Below, in pieces: positions 1 through 9,719 of a DNA stretch of 64,000 nt. The stretch is from Blasia pusilla. Lineage: Eukaryota; Marchantiophyta; Marchantiopsida; Blasiales. The notes beneath the pieces were generated by a model, which was not told the DNA's origin, made no database searches, and saw only the letters and a list, made by a program, of their open reading frames with translations. How positions within the stretch are numbered: position 1 is the first letter of the stretch; each line of letters starts with the position of its first letter. Location: NCBI GenBank assembly GCA_050084515.1, contig CM114274.1:30690001-30754000 (forward strand), written 5' to 3'. Position numbers and translations under genes: made by a program.

Positions 1-938
1 TGATAGTTATTGAGGCATGTGGGACTTGATTACAAGGCCGGTTATACATGCATGCTCTTACAATGAGTACCTATATTGAGGGCATGGGTAATCGTTAAGG
101 TCTTGCTCACATCATAGAGCCACACACTATCAAGATGATATACCAAGGAGATGTCCCTTAGACGGCTCTTTCTTGATTTCCAATAATTTCATGGTTGTTG
201 CACATATATAGGGTACTGTCATTGGTACATTTGATAGTGGAGCATTCACATTTGGTCCATCAGTCCACAAATCAGGTCATGCGCGTGGTGGTGGACTCTC
301 TAGCTAGCTCACTCACACACAGAGAGCACATACCTAACTTGGCAAGATGAGCCTTGCAACGTGTGGTTGGGTCTTGCACCAGTGGGATATCCTTGGATAG
401 ACTTACATAAAGATCCTATTCAGTGGGCCACTTATGTTGGTGACTATAACACTCCACCTTGGCTTGCTATAAAGAGGGTACGTTGATCCTCAGGTCAATC
501 ATTCTAGGTCTGGGATTTACATTTTTTTTTGTAGGAAGAGACCATTCAAACATGTACATGTGATATGTTTGGATAAGTAACCGCCAAATGACATACTCAT
601 ACATGGTGCATGTGTTATACATATTATAGAGCCGACAATGGTCATCATCTAGACACGTATATTGAGTCGCTTAAGGAGGAATTATTCATCCTGTAGGAGA
701 GAGTCTACATCATGGATAGTAACATTGGGTACCATAAGGAGGCGAGGGTTTCCAGACTTTGGGCCATATACATACCATTATTGACAATGCGCAATGGATC
801 TGGTAATGCAAGCTCTTACCTCATCTTTGTAATGCACTGTGCGTGTTTGTTTGATGTGAGTTAATATATTAGGAGCAAACATTGAGTTCAAATTTTATAG
901 AGTATAAATATATATCATGCTTGCAAGTTTCAAGAAAG
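1..938. other. Unrecognised AT-rich sequence
   Basis: I see no supported gene in this stretch. All frames are broken by stops, and there is no recognisable protein motif, RNA gene or terminal repeat. It probably belongs to decayed repeat DNA flanking the foldback that follows. Confidence 0.5.
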
Positions 939-1102
939 TTAGCATGTTGGGCTTTGTGATATTCTCATTACATATTAAATTTGTAATGAGATTATGTAGA
1001 GAATGCATATTATTTGTATTCTCTTCATAACTTCTCCTCATAAAAGATTAAATCTTTATTCTTGATGTTGTAATGAGAATATCACAAAGTTGGTCATGCT
1101 AA
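939..1102. repeat. MITE-like foldback (34-bp inverted arms)
   Basis: Positions 939-972 and 1069-1102 are reverse complements at 29 of 34 bases. The mismatches are clustered in one 5-base block. The outer ends read TTAGCATG / CATGCTAA. The AT-rich interior contains a smaller inverted segment. I see no convincing target-site duplication, so MITE is only a structural description. Confidence 0.5.
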
Positions 1103-1910
1103 ATTTATGAAGAGGATACAATTTTTTTTGGATTTAGAGAAAAAATTACAACTTAAGTGAAGAAATGGATGTTATGAAGAATTTGAAGAAGAATTGAAGT
1201 ATGAAGTAATTGAAAAGAGGAATGAGAGGAACAAAAGTGGCACATAAGAAGCCAAGGGGTCATTAAAAGACCTCAAGAGGGCAAGTACGTTTTAATAGAT
1301 ATAGCTAGTGGAAGGATTCTTCCACCATTTGCACGCGACAAAGTTAAAACTAAAGAGCTTTTGTGCTCTTTAATTCCGCCTGAGTTCAAAAGTAAGGCAA
1401 GGTAGAACATCACTAGTGAAGAAGATGGTGGCGAGATTGGTTTTGAGGAAATTTTATTTTCCAAAGGATTGGAGCACCATTGCAACTAAGGTAGTGGAGA
1501 TGGGATTGAAGATGCTTTATGAGCGAAAAGGACAACTTTCGTGCGTTGACTTACTGCAAAGATTCAAAGTTGTTGCTAACTATGAAGAACCAAGATTTTA
1601 ACCGAGGCGATGGATTGCAAAGATGTGGGCAAAGGTGTATAGTGGGAGTAGAAACAAAATTGCGTGTAAGGCTTAAGCCATCAATTTGAAGGAGTGGCCA
1701 TTGAGAGATAAAGAAGAGTTGTAGGAATACTTGGAAGGAGAGATGGAAAGCATCAAAGTTGTTGAGTAATTGGAACTAGAAGTGGCGGAGAAAACTCCAA
1801 CTCATATGAGTCATATGGTAAGAGGTTATGAAAGGAATAGGAGAGAGTAGTGCAAAGAGAATAGATTTTAATACAAGAAGAGGTAAGAGCTTTAGATATT
1901 GAGGAAGAAG
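1103..1910 (+). pseudogene. Broken coding relic split by the Copia insertion
   Basis: A short open stretch (1416-1601, plus strand) encodes about 60 residues rich in Lys, Leu and Val. Coding-like sequence with stops continues to the Copia insertion point. It appears to resume past the element at 6858, where DNILVARLVSLG-like residues follow on. I do not recognise the family. The composition resembles gag or other transposon protein relics. The flanks rejoin cleanly if the Copia element and one AGAAG copy are removed, so this DNA predates the Copia insertion. No function can be assigned. Confidence 0.35.
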
Positions 1911-2330
1911 TGTTGGATTCTCAACATCCACTCCTCTGAGCACCATTAATCTGATCGGCCCCCTTGTATGAGGAGAAGCCTAGATTGATGGTTCCGACTT
2001 AGACGTCGAAGGAGTCATAGTAATTTGATGTAGGTGGTTTTAGGAGTAGCGTTACTAGGTTTATCTAACCCTATATTGCATCAGGGTGCGGGACACCCTG
2101 ATGCAATATTTTTCTATTAATAGAAACAAAGAAAAATAGGTTAAAACCCTAGTTTTCCCGAGGTGTCAAATAGTCGGGAGCCCAGCGGTAGCGCATTCTC
2201 GTATGTCGAGTTATCTCCCAGTTCAGGTTCCATCGAAGCTCTTCTGTGAGCGCACGGACGGACTAGGCCACTTTGTATCTCTAAGTTTTGTAAAGATTTC
2301 AGTGATTTCGTCACTTTCTATTTTCTCACA
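1911..2330 (+). repeat. 5' LTR of Copia element
   Basis: The 420-bp LTR begins TGTTGG and ends CTCACA, directly before the primer-binding site. Alignment by eye to 6432-6852 shows about six substitutions and one single-base indel. It contains a perfect stem-loop and an AT-rich CTATTAATAG segment, which is a possible promoter or poly(A) region. Confidence 0.95.
2073..2109. promoter_or_regulatory. Perfect 16-bp stem-loop inside Copia 5' LTR
   Basis: Arms 2073-2088 and 2094-2109 are exact reverse complements around the 5-nt loop CGGGA. The same hairpin is intact in the 3' LTR (6594-6630). A role in transcript ending or packaging is conjecture. Confidence 0.6.
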
Positions 2331-2342
2331 TGGTATCAGAGC
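2331..2342 (+). other. Primer-binding site (initiator Met tRNA type)
   Basis: TGGTATCAGAGC lies immediately after the 5' LTR. This matches the primer-binding site typical of plant Copia elements, complementary to the 3' end of initiator tRNA-Met. Confidence 0.93.
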
Positions 2343-2402
2343 AGTAGGTTTTCCAGTATTTTGTATCTGGCGATCTAGTGTGTTTGTACAAAATCTTGAG
2401 AT

Positions 2403-3250
2403 ATGGCTACTTCTTCGTCAGTTCGTGCTCGCCCTGCTCCGTTGGGTGAAGGGAAGTTAGATGGGTCTAACTATACGTTGTGGAAGTTCAAAATGAGAAC
2501 TGTCCTCGAATCATTTGAGATTTGGGAAACGGCCACAGGGGTCGATTCAAATCCACAAGCTAGTTTGAGTTCTGCATGTTCATCTTCATCTGGGGATATC
2601 GATCATGTTGTATTGTTGGCATGGAGACGCAGAAACGCTGATGCTCTATATGCGATTGTCACGAATGTAACTGATTCTGTCATGACTCTCATTCAACATA
2701 CAACCACTGCTGCTGAGGCGTGGAATATTTTGAAGAATCAGTATGAAACGAGGAATGAGACTCGGATTCAGCATCTGGAGAATCAGCTTATGTCCGAGAA
2801 ATTTTCAGAAGGAGAAAGCGCAAGCAATTTTTGACAAGGATCAAGAATCTTCAAGATCAGATGGCGTCCGTAGGAATTTCAAAGTCTAGCGAAAATTTGG
2901 CACGTCGGTGCATAAGGATTTTGCCTCCAAGGTATGACAGTTTGGTCATTGCACTGAATACTCAAGTAAGACCCACGCCGCTTACTTTTGAACAATTTAG
3001 TGCAATGTTGGTAGAAGAGGAAATACGCTTCAAAGCAAGAGAGGGAAGTGATGCAGCATTTACTGCCAACGTACAGAGAGGTAGAAATCAGGATTACAAT
3101 TCAAATGTAAAGAAGAAATTTCCAAGAAAATCCTTCAAATGCTTTTATTGTGGTAAGCTAGGTCATCTTATCAAAGATTGTAGAAAGAGGAGTCAGGATG
3201 AGAAGAACGGTTGTTTAAGACCTAAGAAGGAGTCTGGAAATTCTGTAGAA
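2403..3250 (+). pseudogene. Copia gag with CCHC zinc knuckle, frameshifted
   Basis: Translation from ATG 2403 gives a Copia gag (UBN2/DUF4219-like) with the hallmark GSNYTLWKFKM near residue 20. It moves to a second frame around 2831 through a small shift at the overlap. A CCHC knuckle, CFYCGKLGHLIKDC, lies at about 3140-3181 and would bind the RNA genome. In an intact element gag forms the cytoplasmic virus-like particle. I chose the 2403 start because it is the first ATG after the primer-binding site that opens the gag frame. The frameshift makes this copy non-functional unless the reads are wrong. Confidence 0.88.
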
Positions 3251-3760
3251 CTGGGAGAACATGAAGTAGATGCTTGGGTAGCAATAGAAGAGTTTTGCAC
3301 ACAGGCAAAACATTCCACTAAGTCAAAGAGTGAAGATGCATGGGTGCTCGATAGTGGAGCATCTAGGCATATGACCAATCATAAGGATTGGTATAGCTCC
3401 TTACAGCCTCTATAGGAGCCCATCGTTGTTACTGTTGGGAATAATGCAAAGTGCCATGTAGAAGGGAAAGGCAAAATTTCTTTAGTCTCACAAAAAGGAG
3501 ATGAAAAGAAGTTAACTGATGTATTGTACGTACCAGAGTTGAAGCGAAATTTGATTTTAGTGGCAGTTTTATGTGATTGTGACCTAGAAGTTTGTTTCAA
3601 GAAAATTGGAGCAGTCATTGAGGATGCCAATGGGAAAGTAGTGGGTGAAGGTATACGACGTGGAAATATCTACGAGTTGTATGCTTTCACGACAAGTGTA
3701 GGTCAGATCTTAGTAGCGATAAGTTGTGGCATGAAAGATTTGGTCACCTAAGCTTTCCCT
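3251..3760 (+). pseudogene. Copia protease domain, broken by in-frame stop
   Basis: The retropepsin core WVLDSGASRHMT (catalytic Asp near 3350) is present and followed by DVLYVPELKRNLILV-type residues near 3520-3560, both typical of Copia protease. An in-frame TAG follows SSLQPL near 3413, so the domain cannot be read through. The GAG-pre-integrase region follows and is also shifted in frame. In active elements this protease cleaves the Gag-Pol precursor. Confidence 0.86.
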
Positions 3761-4625
3761 TACTAAGTCGAGATCAGAAATCTGGCATAGTTCTTTGATT
3801 TACCAACAATTTGGAGTGTCGGATACTTGTGAAGCTTGTATGATGGGCAAGCAACACCGACAACCATTTCCACAAGAGTCAACAATAGAGCAAAGGCTCC
3901 TCTAGAGTTGATATATCTTTGATCTCTGCATGTAAAATGAGAACAGTGGCATTAGGTGGTTCTTCTTACTTCTTTTAAGTTGTCGACGATTATAGTAGGA
4001 AGATGTGGGTGTATTTCCTTCGTGATAAGGCAAGTGCTTTTGGAAATTTTAAAGTATGGCACAAGCTGGTTGAGAATGAGACAGGAAAGAAGGTACAAAA
4101 GCTTCGCACCGATCGAGGAGGAGAATTCTTATCAACAGAATTCAACAAATATTTGGGGGAGCATGGAATCAAGCGACAGTTAACCACGGCACATACACCA
4201 CAACAAAATGGAGTTGTTGAGCGTCGAAACCGTATAGTGGTGGAGATGGCAGATGTATGATGAAAGCAAAAGGTTTGACAGAAGGATTTTGGGCTGAAGT
4301 TGTTAATACTACCGTATACATTCTTAATAGAAGTGCTACCAAGTCAGTGCAAGGCATGACTCCTCATCAATCATACTCAAGTAAGGTACCATCAGTCCAA
4401 CATTTCAGGACTTTTGGTAGTGAGTGTTTTGTACATATTCCTGAAGCATCCAGGACCAAGCTGGAGTCCAAGAGCAGGAAGTGCATCTTTATGGGATACA
4501 GTGATGAGTCTAAAGCTTATCGCCTTTGGTGTCCTGAGGAAAAGAAGATGCTTGTGAGTCGTGATGTGGTGTTCCAGGAACAGCCTCGTCAAGTGGCGGA
4601 TATCAGTGGTCCATCCACATTATAA
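3761..4625 (+). pseudogene. Copia integrase (rve) and C-terminal region, frameshifted
   Basis: The segment contains LRTDRGGEF (second catalytic Asp) and HTPQQNGVVERRN (catalytic Glu) at about 4108-4240, the core of a retroviral-type integrase. Past a frame change near 4257 comes the Copia-specific tail with FRTFGSECFVHIP and KCIFMGYSDESKAYRLW. The upstream zinc-binding part (3790-3860) reads CEACMMGKQHRQPFP-like in another frame. An intact enzyme would insert cDNA into chromosomes, giving the 5-bp duplication actually seen at the ends. Confidence 0.9.
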
Positions 4626-4767
4626 TCAAACGAAGAGATAATCCACCAGAGCACACCACAAATGTTAACACCAGATCATCAAGAAGAAGAATTTGGTGAT
4701 GATTACAAAGAGCAACCTGCTCTTCCACTACGGTCGTCATACCCTAAGTGGATAAAGCAGCTCTTGG

Positions 4768-6402
4768 ATGGTAAGGATCCACCAAAGAATCGATGAAGTT
4801 GTTACACATCCAAGGAGATCCAAGAGACTAGAGGAGCCGAATAGAGCTTCCGCACATCTTGTCAACATGGCCCTGATGACAGAGGTCTTGAAGGTGGAAG
4901 AGCCATCATGCTTGGATGAGGCCTGGCTCATCCTCAATGGAGAGAGGCCATGCAGATGGAGATGGACGCTATTCAGAGAAATGAAACTTGGACTTTGGTT
5001 GAAAAGCCAAAGGATAGAAAGACAATACGCACCAAGTGGGTGTACAAGACCAAGTACAAGTCGGACGGTACATTGGATAAATTCAAAGCAAGGTTGGTCG
5101 CACAAGGATGCTCACAAATCGAAGGTTTTGACTACTATGAGACTTTTTCTCCTACTGCAAGGATGACTAGCATTTGAATTGTTCTAGCGGTTGCAGGAAC
5201 AAGACGTTGGCCTGTATACCAATACGATGTGAAGTCTGCTTTTCAAGGAGGAGGTATATGTTTCTCAACCACCAGGTTTTGAGACATCAAGATCAGAAGA
5301 GAAAGTTTGTTTACTTCATCGAGCATTGTATGGGTTGAAGCAAGCCCCAAGGGTATGGTATCAATGAATAGATACATTCTTTCGAGAGAAGGGTCTCATC
5401 AAGAGTCCTTCAGAAGCAAATTTGTATGTGTTTTGCAAAGATGGGATGTATATGTTGATAGTCTTGTATGTGGATGATCTGATCATCACAGAGACCACAG
5501 TAAGAAAATAGAGGAAATGAAGGGAGTGTTGAAATCTGAGTTTGAAATGTCAGATTTAGGTCTTTTGCACTACTTTATAGGACTCGAAATTTGGCAACAG
5601 TCTGATTCTATTTTTCTCTCTCAGCAGAAGTATGCTAGAGAAATCTTGAAGGCATTTGGGATGACCGAGTGTAAGGCATTGGTCTCGCCAATGAAGGTAG
5701 AGTTGAAACTCTCGATGGAGGATGTTTCACCATTGGTAGATGAAAAGTTGTACAGAAAGCTTGTAGGCAGTTTGATATTTTTGTGTAACACTAGACCAGA
5801 CATTAGCTCCGCTATGGGAGTGTTGAGTAAGTTCTCAACTAAGCCTCGTGAGAACCATTGGAAGCGGGGATGCGTGTGTTGAAGTACATCAAAGGCACTA
5901 TCGAGTCACGGCATCACCTATGGAGCGAGGGACGGAAATGAGCGAGTTTTTGTGACTCGGATTGGGCGGGAGATTGATTCTCAAGATCGTTTCGGGTTAT
6001 TGCTTCTTGGTAGGATTAGGTGTGATGTCATGGGTGCAAGAAGCAACCTCTGATGGCTCTTTCTTCTACCGAGGCGAGTACAAAGCGGCTTGTTATGCTT
6101 CTTATGAAGCAGTATGGTTCAGATGGATATTGGAGGACATAGGAGAAGCACCAAAAAGTGCTACTGTAATGTGGTGTGACAATCAGAGTTGCATTGCCAT
6201 AGCACATAATCCAGTGTTTCATGCTCGTACGAAGCACATAGAGATCCAGTATCACTTTGTTCGTGAATTGATTGAGAGAGAGGTTTTGAAGTTAGACTAT
6301 TGTCCAACAGAGGATAATCGTGCAGACATCTTCACGAAAGCCTTGAGCGGAGATCAGCTTCACCGACATCTGAAGGGTCTTGGCATAGGTCCAAGACAGT
6401 AG
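4768..6402 (+). pseudogene. Copia reverse transcriptase and RNase H, multiply frameshifted
   Basis: RT begins around 4940 with NETWTLVEKP and RTKWVYKTKY, and continues with KARLVAQGCSQ and YYETFSPTA. The catalytic YVDDLIIT is at about 5466-5490. The LRP-like connector (DISSAMGVLSKF) follows, then RNase H (5962-6402) with VMWCDNQSCIAIAHNP and the terminal ADIFTKAL. At least four changes of frame and an internal TGA separate the blocks. All motifs are still readable, so decay is recent or mild. The stop at 6402 lies just upstream of the polypurine tract, as expected. Confidence 0.92.
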
Positions 6403-6419
6403 TCCACATGAGAGTGGAT

Positions 6420-6431
6420 ATTGAGGGGGGG
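6420..6431 (+). other. Polypurine tract of Copia element
   Basis: A purine run rich in G (TTGAGGGGGGG) sits directly before the 3' LTR, where plus-strand priming occurs in LTR elements. Confidence 0.9.
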
Positions 6432-6852
6432 TGTTGGATTCTCAACATCCACTCCTCTGAGCACCATTAATTTGATCGGCCCCCTTGTATGAGGAGAAGC
6501 CTAGATTGATGGTTCCGACTTAGACGTCGAAGGAGTCATAGTAATATGACGTAGGTGGTTTTAGGAGTAGCGTTACTAGGTTTATCTAACCCTATATTGC
6601 ATCAGGGTGCGGGACACCCTGATGCAATATTTTTCTATTAATAGAAACAAAGAAAAATAGGTTAAAACCCTAGTTTTCCCGAGGTGTCAAATAGTCGGGA
6701 GCCGCAGCGGTAGCGCATTCTCGTATGTCGAGTTATCTCCCAGTTCAGGTTCCATCGAAGCTCTTCTGTGAGCGCACGGACGGACTAGGCCACTTTGTAT
6801 CTCTAAGTTTTGTAAAGATTTCAGTGATTTCGTCACTTTCTGTTTTCCAACA
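6432..6852 (+). repeat. 3' LTR of Copia element
   Basis: The 421-bp LTR is nearly identical to 1911-2330 and ends TTCCAACA. The conserved stem-loop is at 6594-6630. The AGAAG duplication follows at 6853-6857. Confidence 0.95.
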
Positions 6853-6857
6853 AGAAG

Positions 6858-7260
6858 ATAATATTTTGGTAGCTAGATTAGTTTCGTTAGGATGAGATAT
6901 CATAGAAGGATCAACCTTGAAGAGGATGAAGGAGGCAATGTTGGAATTTCCAGATAAGTGGGAGGAGTGATGATAGATTTGGATGCTAAAGCAACGTATA
7001 GCATAACAATATACTAGAAACTTATCAATTTATAGTGCAAAACTTGCAAAGTTGAAGGATGAATGTAAAGAGGGCCGCAAAGAATGCTCAAAATGACATG
7101 GATGGCTTTCCAATTATTACATTGTCTCAATGAGATTAGTAAGTTAGAGAAGAAACACCAATTTCCACAAATGTGGTGTTTTAGAAAACCCGGTTTTGTT
7201 TTAATATGATTATTAACACATAAGGGCATAGTATAATGAGAGTACAACTTAGGTTTTACC
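6858..7260. other. Flank of Copia insertion, no supported gene
   Basis: The first about 110 bases continue the broken frame interrupted at 1910. The remainder is AT-rich with no recognised feature. Confidence 0.45.
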
Positions 7261-7261
7261 C

Positions 7262-8170
7262 TCTATATCAACCGTGTTTATGGCTTAGGGTTTAAGGTTT
7301 ATAGCTAGGGTTTAGGGTTTTTGGCTTATGTTGTAATAGACCCTACAACATAAGCCAAAAACCTTAGGGTTTAGGGTTTATTGCTTAGGTTCTAGGGTTA
7401 AGGGTGTTTGACTTAGGGTTTATGGATTTTTGCTTAGGGTTTAGAGTTTTTGGCCTAGGGTTTAGGGTTTATTGCTTAGGTTCTAGGGTTTATGGTGTTT
7501 GGCTTAGGGCTTAGGGTTCTTTGCTTAGGGTTTACGGTTTTTGGCCAAGGGCTTAGGGTTTCTGGCTTAAGGGATTAGGTTTAGGGTTTAGGGTTGAGGG
7601 TTTAGGGTTTATTGCTTAGGTTCTATGGTATAGGTTGTTTGGCTTAGGATTTAGGGTTTTTCGCTTAGGTTAAGGGTTTTTGGTTTACGGGTTAGGGTTT
7701 AGGGTTTAGGGGTTTTGTCTTAGGCTTTAGGGTTTTTGGCTTAGGGGTTAGGGTTTAGGGTTTTTTGCCAAGGGTTTAGGGTTCATTGCTTAGGTTTTAG
7801 GGTTTAGGGTGTTTGGCTTAGGGTTTAGGGTTTTTACTTAGCGGTCAAGGTTTAGGGTGTTTGGCCTAGTGTTTGGAGTTTTTGGCTTATGGGCTAGGGT
7901 TTAGGGTTTAGGGTTTTTGGCCTCATGTTAGAGTTTTTGGCTTAGGGATTAGGGTTTAGGATGTTTGGGCTAGGATTTAGGCTTTATAGCTTAAGGTCCG
8001 GGCTTTTGGCTTAGGGTTTGTGGTTTATGGCCAATGTCTTAGGGTTTATTGTTTCATGTCTAGGCTTCAAGAAAGGGCTATATAATTTTTTGGCTAGGGC
8101 TAAGTGTTTAGGTTGTAGGCTTTAGGCTTACTAATCCGTTAGGGCTTACGGTTTGAAGGGTTTAGGTTTT
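7262..8170 (+). repeat. Degenerate telomere-type (TTTAGGG) minisatellite
   Basis: About 0.9 kb is built from TTTAGGG and derived units such as TTTTTGGCTTAGGG and TTGCTTAGG, in one orientation and heavily mutated. TTTAGGG is the canonical plant telomere repeat. Here it is interstitial and mixed with longer composite units, so it is a telomere-derived or telomere-like minisatellite, not a chromosome end. Confidence 0.85.
7316..7363. repeat. Perfect hairpin at start of the telomere-like block
   Basis: GGTTTTTGGCTTATGTTGT (7316-7334) is exactly reverse-complemented at 7345-7363. The loop is about 10 nt, closable by one more A-T pair. It marks a local strand inversion of the repeat unit. Confidence 0.7.
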
Positions 8171-8513
8171 AAGATAAATGATCCGTTAAAGTTTGTAAAC
8201 CAATAGATTTTGGGAGTTACTATGATATAGAGTGTAGTCTTACTTAGGGAAACCCGTTTTTCATCTAAAGTCCAAATGGATGAGTTAAACTACATGGTGC
8301 AAGTTGGAGCACGATATTAAACAATAAAATTTAAATGGGAAGAACATGGAATCCGATTCAAATTTTGAAAGCTTCTACACAACCATTTTATTCAATAATC
8401 TCAATGACATACCATTTGTAAAAATATAGATAATCGTTATAAAATCAAGTGATGACTCTCAATAACATTACATTAAATTGTAACACATGCTTACAATAAT
8501 TGTGTTGTTGTTA
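8171..8513. other. AT-rich spacer downstream of the DUF7869 relic
   Basis: No coding signal is visible. This lies 3' of the minus-strand gene ending at 8514 and could include its former 3' UTR. Confidence 0.4.
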
Positions 8514-9454
8514 CTAGTCATCTCTATCTTCTAGTATTGGGTTAGTGCTAAAAGTTATTCTAGACTTTATAAAATTAGCCACGTCAATGGGCATACTCAC
8601 TAGTCCATCCTCTATTGCATATGTAGAATTAGCAAAAGATGCTATAACCGAGTCATATGGACACAACATTCGTTTTTCACTACTATTCTTCTCCCTTTTT
8701 TTACATCCCAATTTTAATATCTCCTACTTGGGCCGCTATGTTCCCTCTTTCGAATGTATTCAATGGCCACCAATACTGAATTCTGAAATTTGTATCTTCA
8801 CCAACTCCAACTAGAACTTGTCCCATCCATATGGGATATTTGTTTCTTTCTTGTCCTAGTCTAATTATGACAAAGTCTCTAGCATTGAAATCTACCAATG
8901 CAACTTCTCTTTCCTCCATTGATAACATATCAACTCTAGGCCTGAATCTAGGGGGCCCACAGTAGTGATCTTGATTTGGAGGACTTGAGTGTTCTGTTTG
9001 GTTAGAGGCCAAAAATCTTCCAATGTCTCAGAGAACGATGAAGCAATGTCATGGGCTACCACACTGGTCCTATTATTGGTGGAAGAATCTTCATTTGCTT
9101 TGTTTTTTTTGATTTAATCGTAAGTTTTGAACCTTGTCCTCAAGGTTTCCATGATGAAACAATCGATCCAATTCCTTCATTGTCTTCCTCAACTAGCCGT
9201 GCTAGTTGTTGGAACTCTACCTTTGTGCCTCCGGAAGACTTGCTTCCCATCTTATCAAAATACTCAATGTACTTGGATACACCTTTCTTCACATCGGAAA
9301 ATGCCTTCAAGGGTATGGGCAGTAAGCGCTTTGGATTCCCAGTAGGGATAAGAGGATATCCAGTAATTTCATGACATGAAAAGATGTCATAACCATGCTC
9401 ATTCGGCAGCCACTCTTTATCAGAACCATACATCTTGTAATACATGATGGGCAT
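8514..9454 (-). pseudogene. C-terminal part of DUF7869-type protein gene, separated by CACTA insertion
   Basis: Read on the minus strand, this encodes a block starting MPIMYYKMYGSDKEWLP at the transposon junction. After several stops and shifts comes FVIIRLGQERNKYPIWMGQVL, then FRIQYWWPLNTFERGNIA, and a final stretch ending at the stop at 8514. It continues the DUF7869 sequence found at 42898-43375. Deleting the 33-kb element and one CAT duplicate joins the frames across GMPIMYYK. The gene carries a 1-nt shift near 8705 and stops near 9140, so it is dead independently of the insertion. DUF7869 proteins are common in non-seed plants and often transposon-associated. Function is unknown. Confidence 0.72.
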
Positions 9455-9690
9455 CACTAGAAGAAATGTGTGGTTTTTATGACTAGGCTATAAATGATTC
9501 ACCCAAAGAATGACTCAAATTATGACTAAAATGGTTGAGTCATAAAATTTATGTTCATGCAACTCACGTGGTTATCTGCTTATGACTAAAGCAGTTATCA
9601 ATACCCTTCAGTCAAGACTAGTCGTACTTGTTTCACTTGTCTAGTAATACCTAGTCATAAACAACAACTAATGTGCTTAAGTAGTCCATG
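9455..9690 (+). repeat. CACTA 5' terminal and subterminal repeats
   Basis: After the 13-bp terminal inverted repeat, short motifs ATGACTA, GACTAG, GAGTCAT and TAGTCAT recur in both orientations. Such subterminal repeats are binding sites for the TNPA-type protein in En/Spm elements. That role is inferred here from family knowledge. Confidence 0.75.
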
Positions 9691-9719
9691 CTCCATTGTT
9701 AAGGGGTTTTTTTTGTTGT

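Larger units (their letters stand above)
1911..6852 (+). mobile_element. Ty1/Copia LTR retrotransposon, complete structure, decayed coding region
   Basis: The element runs from TGTTGGATTC to TTCCAACA and is flanked by a perfect 5-bp target duplication AGAAG (1906-1910 and 6853-6857). It has two LTRs, an initiator-Met type primer-binding site, gag with a CCHC knuckle, protease, integrase, reverse transcriptase and RNase H in Copia order (integrase before RT), and a polypurine tract. The interior is about 4.1 kb. The pol frame is broken by several stops and frameshifts, so this copy cannot encode a full polyprotein. The two LTRs differ at only about seven positions by eye, so insertion is fairly recent. 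Structural call is firm; lineage within Copia not determined. Confidence 0.96.

Noticed and set aside
939-1102. miRNA precursor
   Set aside because: Arms have a 5-base mismatch block and a loop of nearly 100 nt; a MITE-like foldback is more likely.
2331-2342. tRNA gene at the Copia primer-binding site
   Set aside because: Only the 12-nt complement of a tRNA 3' end is present, with no cloverleaf.
7262-8170. A true telomere or chromosome end
   Set aside because: Units are degenerate and mixed, and unrelated DNA continues on both sides.
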